Made by a program: the position numbers and the translations under genes
From: a virus
IMG/VR virus record: IMGVR_UViG_3300021963_009201
Location: 62,001-126,000 of that record
Reading direction: 5' to 3' (one strand)
Length of the DNA: 64,000 nucleotides
Shown here: positions 1 through 9,309 of the stretch, piece after piece
How positions within the stretch are numbered: position 1 is the first letter of the stretch
Layout: every line of letters starts with the position of its first letter
The notes under the pieces: generated by a model
Database searches by the model: none
What the model was told of the DNA's origin: nothing
What the model saw: only the letters and a program-made list of their open reading frames with translations

Positions 1-1
1 G

Positions 2-3000
2 GATGCCCCCGCTAATCAATCTAGCTGGGTTATACCAACTCCAGATATCTTTTGGGATCCGTATATATCCACTCCATCTACAAAAGATATATTTATAGAA
101 CTTATTACCTCTGACGATGAAGGAAATTTTGGGGCTTTTACAGTTGATTCGTTAGGTAATGAGATTTTTATACCTAAAGAAAATATATTAGTAAATGGAA
201 CTAGTAACTGGGTAGATAAAAGCAGCCTATCACTAAATAGCGCATACTCAATCGGGGATACTGGACCAAGTGGTGGGATCATATTCTTAACACCCAATAC
301 GCCAGGTAACACTACTGGTAGATATTTTGAGGCGGCACCAGTTTCGTCTGAGACAATTGCCTTACCCCCAGCGTTAGGGGGTGGAAGTGTAAATACGGTT
401 GAATGGGCTCAGTCTGCCTTTTATGGTGAGTTGGTAGACGGCGCAAACTTAATAGATTTGTCGTCTGGACTTCAAAATACTGTAGATATTGTTGCTCAAG
501 GTAATACAGAATTTTCCGCCGCCCAGTATTGTTACGGTACGACTATAGGTGGCAATTCAGATTGGTATCTACCATCTTTGGGAGAAATGCAATTTGTTTT
601 AGATAACATTCTTTCTGGCGATCTTAGCGGAAAGACTTATTGGACTTCAACTCAGTACAGTGCCACAGAGGCGTATAGTATTCACTCCGTAAATGGTCAG
701 CAGACGGGACTCAAAGACGAAAACAATTATGTTCGTCCAATCCGTAGTTTTGAACTTGTAACTCCGCAATACACGGAGGAAAGTGGATACGTACATGTCA
801 TCGATTATTCTACCGACACTATAGAAATATCGTTAGATTTAACAGGTTTAACAAATTACCCAACTCAACGCGTTATTTATTCATCTTTTGAGGAAACAAT
901 ACCGGATGTTGCTTCTGGGGTGGTGGATGAAAATGGGCCGTGGGTTAATGGGATAAAGCCAAGAAAAAACTCTGATAACTACAATTTTAAAACTTTAGAA
1001 TTTTCTAGGTCAGATTTTGGAATACCAAATGACGAAAACCACATAGTTACGTGGATTGGGGTAAGTTCTAGTAATGATTTAGTTGTTGTGTGGACCGACA
1101 ACAATACAGTTAAACCGGCTTTTGACGTCGCCTGGAAAAATAATAGTTCTTTTGCCCCTAATAGCATTATTGAATCGGGCAGCGGTTCTTACACTTACTC
1201 TAGTTTTACCGTAAGGGCAAAATTAAAGGTAGACGTAAATGTCCAATGGAACCCAAAAATGCATAGCGGTTGGTTTTTTGATGCAGGACGTGAATACTAT
1301 TCGTATGCCGACCCCATTGAAGAAATAGCGTCACCAGGCTTAGACGGTGCGACATTAAATAGTTTCTACGCTAGAAGTGTTGTGCGCCAGGGTGCGCCAG
1401 TAATCGCAAAAGCCTTAAGTGCTACTCCAGTTGATTTAAGGAGAGTTTCATTCTTTGATGACGATATTAACTTAACGCTTAAAAATAGGCAATATTTGTA
1501 CGGGAATGATAGTGACACTCTGTATCTGGCTTACGACGACGTTTACGATGCAACCGTTTCTGACGTAACTTCAGGAACTGTTTTGGGTACTAATTACTCA
1601 ACTTCTACTAATCAAATCAACATTGGTACAACGTCTTCTAAAGAAAATATTTACGAAATTCAATATAAGTTGAAAAACTCTTATTATGTAGATAATGAGT
1701 CTATTAGTCCGAACGGAAATTTGGTTTCTAAATTTGTGTTTGATAGCACACCTTCGGATGCAACCCCATATAGTATTACCTACGAAAATTCAATTAGAGA
1801 CAGCTCGACACCCATAGATATTCCATTAAACCCAAATTATACAAGTATTGAAGAAGGGTTTATCTTTTTAAGCTTCAATGAATATGAGGCTTCAACACCT
1901 ATTGTAAGAGTTAGTCCCGGAACGTTAGTTGCTGACGGTGAAGATTATGCGTTAGTGACTATTCATTCGGTAGATGTGAATGGCAACCCTAAACCAAATC
2001 AGCAATATATAGTAGACACTAGTTTTGGTTTTTTTGAAGAATCAGAAACAAATTACGCAGTAGTTGTGACCGATAATGATGGATTCGCTTTTTTGACTCT
2101 TATATCTGAATATGGCGCAGATACTGAAACTGCAAATATAAACATCTCTAAGATAGTAGCAGACGGCTTAATTACTACTATTGATTTAACAGATATTACG
2201 GATTTATCAGAAGGTTTGCCTTCTGGGATCGAGCCAGCAGACTTTAGTATCGCAGCCGCAGAAGATCCTGCTGGAATAGATGGAGTAGACATATCTGGTG
2301 TTGGGGAAGTCATTGCGCAGTTGCAGTTTAACATTCAACCCAAATTTACTGAATCTTACCGACTTTATGCTACGGTAGACCCTAGCGCTATCCCGTCAGA
2401 TGGATTGAGTAGCACTAGCGTTTACGGCAAGGTGATAGATGCCGATGGTAACCCAGTCCCATATGCGTACGTATCCTACAAAAAGGGTAGATCCATTTAC
2501 GAACTGTTTACGAATACAAACGCAACCCCTGACGTAGGACCTAGTGCATCACCATCGGCTACTCCTATTTGGCCAAATTCTGGCAGGGTGCTTGCAAATT
2601 CCGTTGGCGTTTTCCAAATTGGGCCATTCACTTCTGCTACCCCGGGAGATTCTGGTTACTGGTTTGTCTCGGCAGAGACGTATTCTGCCAGCCCATCTGG
2701 CTTGATTGGGGATTGGGAGGCGACTGGAGATGTTGTTTTCTGGCAGGAATACCCAGCGAAACAAAATGCTGTTGTTTCCTCTAATTTGTCTATACCGGTA
2801 CCAACAAATCAGGATGGAAGATATTATATCTGGACCGATGAAAACGGCATCGTTAGGTATGGTTTACCTGTACCGCCGCCTGCAACGGTTAATGCATTTC
2901 CCACAACTTTTGACGAAGCAACCCCTACAGCTGGCGCAACTCCTGTTACTAATATATGGAGTCCTCCAAGATGGTATGCAATTAACCGTTACGAGCAGTA

Positions 3001-3085
3001 TCAACGTGGAATTCTAGGTGATGATTTTTATGTATATAGGATTTCAAATAGTCCAAATGTTCATCCAGATTATAGGGAATTTTAA
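2..3085 (+). CDS. Tail or baseplate adhesin-like protein, 5' end outside window
   Basis: The frame is open from base 2 with no stop, so the gene starts left of the window; about 1027 residues are visible. Visible residues about 86-250 resemble a DUF1566/Lcl-C-type domain: IGDTGPSGG at its start, then DWYLPSLGEM, TYWTSTQYS and a closing VRPIRSF, the usual pattern of that family. Around 630-715 there is a bacterial Ig-like (Big_1/invasin-type) repeat (VRVSPGTLVADGEDYALV, then VVTDNDGFAFLTL), and near 797-830 a second Ig-like segment (SVYGKVIDADGNPVP). Thr-Pro-rich linkers (ATP repeats) join them. Such domain chains are typical of exposed virion proteins that bind surfaces. The TAA overlaps the next ATG by one base (TAATG), so the two are translationally coupled. 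Exact virion position is not determined. Confidence 0.75.
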   Translation, partial: DAPANQSSWVIPTPDIFWDPYISTPSTKDIFIELITSDDEGNFGAFTVDSLGNEIFIPKENILVNGTSNWVDKSSLSLNSAYSIGDTGPSGGIIFLTPNTPGNTTGRYFEAAPVSSETIALPPALGGGSVNTVEWAQSAFYGELVDGANLIDLSSGLQNTVDIVAQGNTEFSAAQYCYGTTIGGNSDWYLPSLGEMQFVLDNILSGDLSGKTYWTSTQYSATEAYSIHSVNGQQTGLKDENNYVRPIRSFELVTPQYTEESGYVHVIDYSTDTIEISLDLTGLTNYPTQRVIYSSFEETIPDVASGVVDENGPWVNGIKPRKNSDNYNFKTLEFSRSDFGIPNDENHIVTWIGVSSSNDLVVVWTDNNTVKPAFDVAWKNNSSFAPNSIIESGSGSYTYSSFTVRAKLKVDVNVQWNPKMHSGWFFDAGREYYSYADPIEEIASPGLDGATLNSFYARSVVRQGAPVIAKALSATPVDLRRVSFFDDDINLTLKNRQYLYGNDSDTLYLAYDDVYDATVSDVTSGTVLGTNYSTSTNQINIGTTSSKENIYEIQYKLKNSYYVDNESISPNGNLVSKFVFDSTPSDATPYSITYENSIRDSSTPIDIPLNPNYTSIEEGFIFLSFNEYEASTPIVRVSPGTLVADGEDYALVTIHSVDVNGNPKPNQQYIVDTSFGFFEESETNYAVVVTDNDGFAFLTLISEYGADTETANINISKIVADGLITTIDLTDITDLSEGLPSGIEPADFSIAAAEDPAGIDGVDISGVGEVIAQLQFNIQPKFTESYRLYATVDPSAIPSDGLSSTSVYGKVIDADGNPVPYAYVSYKKGRSIYELFTNTNATPDVGPSASPSATPIWPNSGRVLANSVGVFQIGPFTSATPGDSGYWFVSAETYSASPSGLIGDWEATGDVVFWQEYPAKQNAVVSSNLSIPVPTNQDGRYYIWTDENGIVRYGLPVPPPATVNAFPTTFDEATPTAGATPVTNIWSPPRWYAINRYEQYQRGILGDDFYVYRISNSPNVHPDYREF

Positions 3086-6000
3086 TGGAACGTTTTGAAA
3101 ATATCACTTCCTCAGGTAATGAGAAGGCGATTCGAAGAGGTAAGAAAGTTCCAGACGGGGATATCAATCTTGCCTGGGCAAAATCTCCACAACTTTCTCC
3201 CGACAATAGTATGATTATTGTTGATACTTCTTCGACAATTGCCGAAAATATAAATTCTTCGGAATATCGCTCAGGTTTTATGTATGCAAATCACTTAGGT
3301 ATACTCCAAGATGAGTTTGGTAATGAAGTCATTTTTGATGAGTATCCTGCTATAGCGGACGAATTTACAGTCGAAGAAAATTATGATATCTCTAGTGATA
3401 ATGAGTTTATCAAAAGTCATGTTCTAGCTTTTCGCCATATAAGTAGATATTTCCACGTAGACCAAGAAAGCTTGGTTATGGATGACGAGCCCCTGACAAT
3501 TGATAGGGATACAATCATCGTCGAAGATGAAAATGGTAGAGAATATCTGGGTAAAGATGGTAAAAAAAGGTATAAAATTCGGTTAGTCAAGTCCGATGAT
3601 TACCTAGAGACCGATACGGCAATTGGGGTCTACAGGGTATGGGTATACGTCGATACTGATCTAAATGAAAGCTTGTACCTTAGGTATAACAAGGTTGAGC
3701 TTTCCGCTAATGGAAGATCTATTAAAAATCAACTTGTTAGTTATAGAGAGACTTTAAATCCTCAGCCATATTTTAACTACGTCCCGGAAGAATCTGACGT
3801 CGCTGATTTTGCGGCTAATGACAGAAAAATATATACTACAAAAACAACTTCGGAAAAAGAACAGATTATTGGAGTCCCCAAATCTAGTAGCGAAGGTAGC
3901 AAAGTTTACGTACCAAAAAAGGCAATCAGCGACCCTAGGGTTTTCCAACCTTTTAGGTGGCGTGTTGTTGCAAACTTTAACGAAAGGTACACCGTAGACC
4001 CTACGAACACGCAAAAAGTGATAAGGGCGGGAATTCTAAGTAGGGATATCCGGTACCCAAGGACCATATCGGCATTTGAAAATCAGGGTAGCGGAGTTAA
4101 GTATAATTATTTAAATCCTGCGACAAAATTTCCGTACATCTTCTATAATTTGCAAAATTCAGAATATAATCCAACCGGTGCAGAAATAGTTAACCCAATT
4201 TCCGAAAAAAGAGGTTATACTATTGTCGAAGATTTAGACCCTGCGATACAAAGCCCGTCAGATTTCACCGCTACCAATAGTAACGATACTTATAATTGGT
4301 TGTCAAATATGACGGTACCCTTAAAAAAGGTTTTAGGGAATGACGCAAAAGAGTATGCAGGGTATTGGATTGTTAATTTTGATACCGTTACGGAAGATGA
4401 ATTAAAAGAATTTGATGTTCTTGTTTTAGATGTTGAGTCCTTTTCTCTAGACCTGTCAACAGCATTGCCTAAAATTATGAGATTTGCCAGAGATTTTGGT
4501 GGTTCAATCTACATACCCCTTAATGGTAAATGGGACATTTTAGGGTTAGGGTTAAGATTAACTAAGCCTGTCCATCCTTATACCGGTAAGGTGAAGATGG
4601 AGCCCGGTACGTTTAGGACTGCAGTTATAGAAGAGAGCGACTACTTTGGTCTTGGAGATACTATTGTGTCATCCAGTAGTACGGATGAATTGTTCAATGG
4701 TCAAGGTGAGTACGGTGGTTGGGATTTTGAGTCTACAGCTTATTCATCTGTTTCGCCTTTTAAGTTTCACCCATCAGCACTATACGCTAAAGATAAAAGT
4801 TACGTTCAGTATTTTTGGGAAAACTCAGATCCAAAACCAACAGAAAATGACCTAAATTATTGGAAGCCACTTTTCTCCTGTCGCAGATTTGACGTAGTAA
4901 ATCAAAAGGCTGGAGATTCAACCCTTTATCCATTGACCGTAATTAAACGCTTTGCTTCTGGCGGCTCAATAATAGTCGATGCACAAAATATTATAGGTGA
5001 ATGCAATAGCTTAGTAGATTCAGTAAATATATCCCCAAGAAGACTACAAATACCCAATTATTTTAGCCAAATTAATTCGGGGAGGTTTGAAGGTTCTTAT
5101 AAGTTCGGTTGGAACTGGATTTTATCGGCAGTATCTCAAAGGCCACTTAATTCTTCTGATCAAGAAAATTATTCTTCAACATGGTCTTTTGAGTCTGACT
5201 GGAAACCTTCTTGGGTAATTAAAGGTGAAGTCTTAAAGGACCCAGAGAAGCTTAAGTACTCTTTTAATTATGAATCAAAAGATTTATCAAATCTGGCACA
5301 AAAGGCGTGGAGACGAAAACTTGCAATAAACTACAATGATAATCAGGGTCCTGTTTTTAAGACATTAAAGCAAATTATTGATGGTCAAATAGTTAAAGAG
5401 CTTGGGCAAGAATACCTAGCTAGGGTTGCACTATCTCCAAGAACTTATGTCCTGGAAACTACGAACGCTAACGTTAGCGTACCATCAACTTTGGATGGAG
5501 ATATGTTCCCGTATGCTTGGACTGAAAGTTATTCTCCTGAATTTATTATTCCCGAAGGTTTTGGTCCACACGTAGTTAAAGATGAACCTATGATGGCGCA
5601 GTATGCTGCAGGTCAATACGTAGATGTGACTTATCCCCCGCAACGCTTTGCGGTCAAGGTGAAAGCAGATTTCGAGGATAGTTCACAATCTACAGTTAGG
5701 CAAGTGACGACAATCCTAGCCAGGTATAGAGGTAAAGAAGTCTTAAAGAATGGGCAAATGTACAGCCATGTATCTAAGGCGCGAACCTGGACTGAACACG
5801 GTTCTAATCAAATTTTGTTTAATCGATTTTCTAAAAATTGGGGTGGACCTAGGCCTAATTCTATCTTATCTAGGAACGAGCTATTACTCGGTAATATGAA
5901 CTCATATCCCTACGCAGGTATAGTTGGTAACTATCGTATTGGTGATTCGGGTGAGGTTGTAAGGTATATACAGTATTCTTTAAATAGACTCCACGATATT

Positions 6001-9000
6001 GTAACATCGTTACTGACTAAGGGTATTAATGGCCCTACGCCGATAGGGATGAATCGATCCGAAGGGTACAATGAAGCTATGGCCTGGGCCTTAAAGTATA
6101 GGCGCCCATCAGGTCCGCTAAATCAAAACGGGATTTACGATCAAGCAACGGCCGATGCTGTTAGTGCATTAAAAGTTCTGGCAAATACAAGATACAAAGA
6201 CGGTATAGCCGATTCTGAATTCTTTGCAGTTCTTGGAAGTCAAATTCAGTTCTGGGGTATTACGACTGAAGCCAGTCAGAACACGAATAATGACGCGGGC
6301 TTTGCAACTAACCCATATACCTATTTGCGTTACACAAGTGAACCTAATAAGTATATGAATTTGCGGAGTGTTTCAGATTCATCTGTCCTATATAATTATG
6401 CGCAAATTTCTAATTCTAGAGAAAACTCAGATCGCATATCAGATATAATACTTATTCAGTACCCAAAAGTTTATAATTTTCAGTATGTCTCAATAGTTCC
6501 CTACCTACTTGGGGAGGGTAATGTTAATGTAGATTTTGTTGATATTAGGTTATCAAGAATTGATACTACAAGATTTACCGGCGATATGAATAATAAGGCT
6601 TGGCAGTATTATGAAATAGAAGAGCAGCCAGCTCCCGGGTTAGGTTGGACTCCCGACCTGCCAAGGATACTTTGGGCACAAACGCCAGGCGTACTGAATG
6701 AATCAGGCTTTAATTATACATCTTATGCTGTTTTAGAGTTCTTTAGTCAAGAAAATACACGACAGTACATCAAGATAATCCAAAGAGCCCTTCAGGTTAA
6801 TCCTGACGGAACCTTTGGTGCGAGCACTGCAGACGCTGCGCTAAGGTGGAAAACAAATAGGGCCTACAAGTGGGGGATCCCAATAGATAACACCTGGGGG
6901 CTTATATCTTCAGTGGAAAACATCCAAAAGTTACTTCATGTAACAGTTGATGGTTATTATGGTCCAGAAACAGAACGGGCAGTTATGGCCTGGCAAGCTA
7001 ATTGGGGCGGGGAAATACCAATAGATGGTTTCTGGGGGCCAATTACGCAAAAAGTTACGGATGAATTTTTCCAATATCTCGGTGGCTTACCTACTGTTAG
7101 AAGAATCAAGAAGCATTTACCAGAACCATATTTTGTATGGCCGCAGGATATACTCAGAGGTTACAGTAGCGCAAATGCATTAGTGAAAAATATTAATCGA
7201 TCAGGTTCAAGCGGCTCAAAAATAGACATACAAATACCCCAAAGTTCCAGGGCATTTGGTAATACGATTATTGTGGGCATATCATCTAGATCCAAGATTG
7301 CTTCTGGCAGTAATCAAGTTCAACTTGGCATCTCTGATATAACCGGCTACGGAAATGATACCGTTGGGTTCAACACTATATACGGGGGTGATGCAGTAAT
7401 AGACTATGAAGGCGTAGTTACCAAAACTTTCGATATTGTAGGCGACAGGGGTCCAATACAGCTGCAGCACGACTATAAGTCGACGGGTGCGCCAGGTTAC
7501 TTAACTGATGTAGAGTGGGGGATTGACCCGATTACCGAAGTTTCGTCAACTATCTTCCCTGGGTTTAATCCTTCCGAGGTTAGCCTATACAGAGTGGAAA
7601 GTAGTAACCCCAACGTTGAGGCTTTCATCTCAAAGGATGGAAAACTTTACCTAAGGACAGATGAAGTCATTAACAATAGTGAATCAAAATACAGTGAAGG
7701 ACAATGGCTTCCGTGTCCTCCCGATACACCTATGGATAAGGGAGAAATGGTAGCCTTTTCTTCTCGTACATCAACCTCTACAGTGATTGTAAATCCTTCG
7801 CAAAACCCCATTTACGCAATGGATGAGAATGGGAAAATGTTCCCCGGTGTGCAAACTGGCTTTGTTAGTAAGGCTGAAGGCATAAAGTTGCTTTGTGATT
7901 CTCAAGGTAGGCCAGTCGGGTTCCCCCAAGTCCCTTCCGGCGTTGGTCCCGAAGAAGCTCAAAGACACTATACGAGATTTAACCTCGATTTTTTTGTCTC
8001 GTCTACTTTTGTTCGTGTTGGTTTTTATGATAAAAAGCAAAAAGAATTCATTATTAACTCAGATGAATCCTCGATGAGTTATATTGAATATATTAATCGA
8101 GGCCCGGAGAATGTTTATATTGGCGTTGTTGCCGAGACAGAATCTATAGAGACTAAAAACTACCCGACAGTTGAAAACGGTTTTGGTCAAATACCATTTA
8201 AGTACGCAATGCCAGTTTATGGGATAACCGCAAAAAGCGCATCAAAAATAGGCATCGAACGAATTGACTCTAACTTGGGCATTTCCGATATATGGGGCAT
8301 CCCAATAAGGGCTGGTTCATTCAGCAGGGTTGTAAACGTGCCGTCAAATTCTGTGCTACCGATTTCTGGTTGGGTTTCTGAGTATCAGGGTAAAAACGTT
8401 AAAGCGTTTTATTCAGTTCCTGAGGCAAGTAAAATGGGATGGTCATCAGTATACGGTAGGCCATATATTGATGTTAAATCGGAAAATCCGACTGTTATAT
8501 CAACGGACGTGATACGTGTTAAGCAGGCTCCTATAGCTATGTTTGTTGAGCCAACACAGATTCCTTCTAATTCTGACCCCATTAAGCCAAGGTTTACTGT
8601 TTGGACGAGAAGCACCGCATATGACGAGTGGGTGCAAATATCGATGTCAGATATTGTCGACTACAATAGCTCAAATGGAACAATATATCTGAAAACTCCC
8701 TTGGCTGAAGAAGACCCAAATCTTGTAAAAGTTGACTATACATGCTTATCAAGAGTTTACGTCGCTAAAAAAATTAATGGTCAAAATGTTAATTTAAACC
8801 CTTATGTAAAATCTAGGCCAGAACTTATAGGTGTGCCGATTTACGTCTACATACTCCCAGCCTATGTTGTTAACGGTGACGGAGAGATTATTCCTGATTC
8901 GATTAATGAAGCAACCCTAAACATTGCAACGGATAATTCTATTCTAAACCAATTTAGTTCAACATATAATCCCCTAGCCCTTCATATAGGAACGGTTTTT

Positions 9001-9309
9001 GTTTCTACTGCAGCAAAAATGCAAGATATTACATTAATAGACACTAGGCGCAGAGGCGGGGGGCTTACGGAGACAAATAGCCTTTCTAAGTTTGAGTTAG
9101 AGAATCCAGAAATAGATTCATACTGGGATGTTAGTGCCTCATCTATGGCGAGCGTACAGTCGGGTGGTTTTGTTGTGATAAGGCTACCCAAAATGTTAAA
9201 ATTAGTATTCCCAGATACTAAAGACATAGAAGATATTATACGACGTAATATCTCTGCAGGTGTTGATTTTATGATCGAAGACCTAGAAGGGCGCCCGTGG
9301 GATGAATAG
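3085..9309 (+). CDS. Giant tail/baseplate structural protein with peptidoglycan-binding repeats
   Basis: 2074 residues, the largest protein here. Residues about 949-1050, 1228-1275 and 1278-1330 look like PG_binding_1-type helical repeats: GDSGEVVRYIQYSLNRL with NGIYDQATADAV, then IQRALQVNPDGTFGASTA, then LLHVTVDGYYGPETERAV followed by DGFWGPIT. These modules bind cell-wall peptidoglycan in lysins and spore proteins. No catalytic domain was recognised beside them, so the role may be wall docking by the tail tip. The remainder is beta-rich, Asn/Ser/Tyr-rich and unrecognised. It is the second gene of a tightly coupled run and overlaps the next gene by 8 bases (ATGAATAG). A tail-spike or tape-like role is possible; I favour a baseplate or tail-tip scaffold. 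Confidence 0.7.
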   Translation: MERFENITSSGNEKAIRRGKKVPDGDINLAWAKSPQLSPDNSMIIVDTSSTIAENINSSEYRSGFMYANHLGILQDEFGNEVIFDEYPAIADEFTVEENYDISSDNEFIKSHVLAFRHISRYFHVDQESLVMDDEPLTIDRDTIIVEDENGREYLGKDGKKRYKIRLVKSDDYLETDTAIGVYRVWVYVDTDLNESLYLRYNKVELSANGRSIKNQLVSYRETLNPQPYFNYVPEESDVADFAANDRKIYTTKTTSEKEQIIGVPKSSSEGSKVYVPKKAISDPRVFQPFRWRVVANFNERYTVDPTNTQKVIRAGILSRDIRYPRTISAFENQGSGVKYNYLNPATKFPYIFYNLQNSEYNPTGAEIVNPISEKRGYTIVEDLDPAIQSPSDFTATNSNDTYNWLSNMTVPLKKVLGNDAKEYAGYWIVNFDTVTEDELKEFDVLVLDVESFSLDLSTALPKIMRFARDFGGSIYIPLNGKWDILGLGLRLTKPVHPYTGKVKMEPGTFRTAVIEESDYFGLGDTIVSSSSTDELFNGQGEYGGWDFESTAYSSVSPFKFHPSALYAKDKSYVQYFWENSDPKPTENDLNYWKPLFSCRRFDVVNQKAGDSTLYPLTVIKRFASGGSIIVDAQNIIGECNSLVDSVNISPRRLQIPNYFSQINSGRFEGSYKFGWNWILSAVSQRPLNSSDQENYSSTWSFESDWKPSWVIKGEVLKDPEKLKYSFNYESKDLSNLAQKAWRRKLAINYNDNQGPVFKTLKQIIDGQIVKELGQEYLARVALSPRTYVLETTNANVSVPSTLDGDMFPYAWTESYSPEFIIPEGFGPHVVKDEPMMAQYAAGQYVDVTYPPQRFAVKVKADFEDSSQSTVRQVTTILARYRGKEVLKNGQMYSHVSKARTWTEHGSNQILFNRFSKNWGGPRPNSILSRNELLLGNMNSYPYAGIVGNYRIGDSGEVVRYIQYSLNRLHDIVTSLLTKGINGPTPIGMNRSEGYNEAMAWALKYRRPSGPLNQNGIYDQATADAVSALKVLANTRYKDGIADSEFFAVLGSQIQFWGITTEASQNTNNDAGFATNPYTYLRYTSEPNKYMNLRSVSDSSVLYNYAQISNSRENSDRISDIILIQYPKVYNFQYVSIVPYLLGEGNVNVDFVDIRLSRIDTTRFTGDMNNKAWQYYEIEEQPAPGLGWTPDLPRILWAQTPGVLNESGFNYTSYAVLEFFSQENTRQYIKIIQRALQVNPDGTFGASTADAALRWKTNRAYKWGIPIDNTWGLISSVENIQKLLHVTVDGYYGPETERAVMAWQANWGGEIPIDGFWGPITQKVTDEFFQYLGGLPTVRRIKKHLPEPYFVWPQDILRGYSSANALVKNINRSGSSGSKIDIQIPQSSRAFGNTIIVGISSRSKIASGSNQVQLGISDITGYGNDTVGFNTIYGGDAVIDYEGVVTKTFDIVGDRGPIQLQHDYKSTGAPGYLTDVEWGIDPITEVSSTIFPGFNPSEVSLYRVESSNPNVEAFISKDGKLYLRTDEVINNSESKYSEGQWLPCPPDTPMDKGEMVAFSSRTSTSTVIVNPSQNPIYAMDENGKMFPGVQTGFVSKAEGIKLLCDSQGRPVGFPQVPSGVGPEEAQRHYTRFNLDFFVSSTFVRVGFYDKKQKEFIINSDESSMSYIEYINRGPENVYIGVVAETESIETKNYPTVENGFGQIPFKYAMPVYGITAKSASKIGIERIDSNLGISDIWGIPIRAGSFSRVVNVPSNSVLPISGWVSEYQGKNVKAFYSVPEASKMGWSSVYGRPYIDVKSENPTVISTDVIRVKQAPIAMFVEPTQIPSNSDPIKPRFTVWTRSTAYDEWVQISMSDIVDYNSSNGTIYLKTPLAEEDPNLVKVDYTCLSRVYVAKKINGQNVNLNPYVKSRPELIGVPIYVYILPAYVVNGDGEIIPDSINEATLNIATDNSILNQFSSTYNPLALHIGTVFVSTAAKMQDITLIDTRRRGGGLTETNSLSKFELENPEIDSYWDVSASSMASVQSGGFVVIRLPKMLKLVFPDTKDIEDIIRRNISAGVDFMIEDLEGRPWDE

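Noticed and set aside
2549-3017. Alternative-frame peptides inside the first tail gene, including a Trp-rich frame
   Set aside because: They overlap completely a long gene with recognisable domains and lack ribosome sites.
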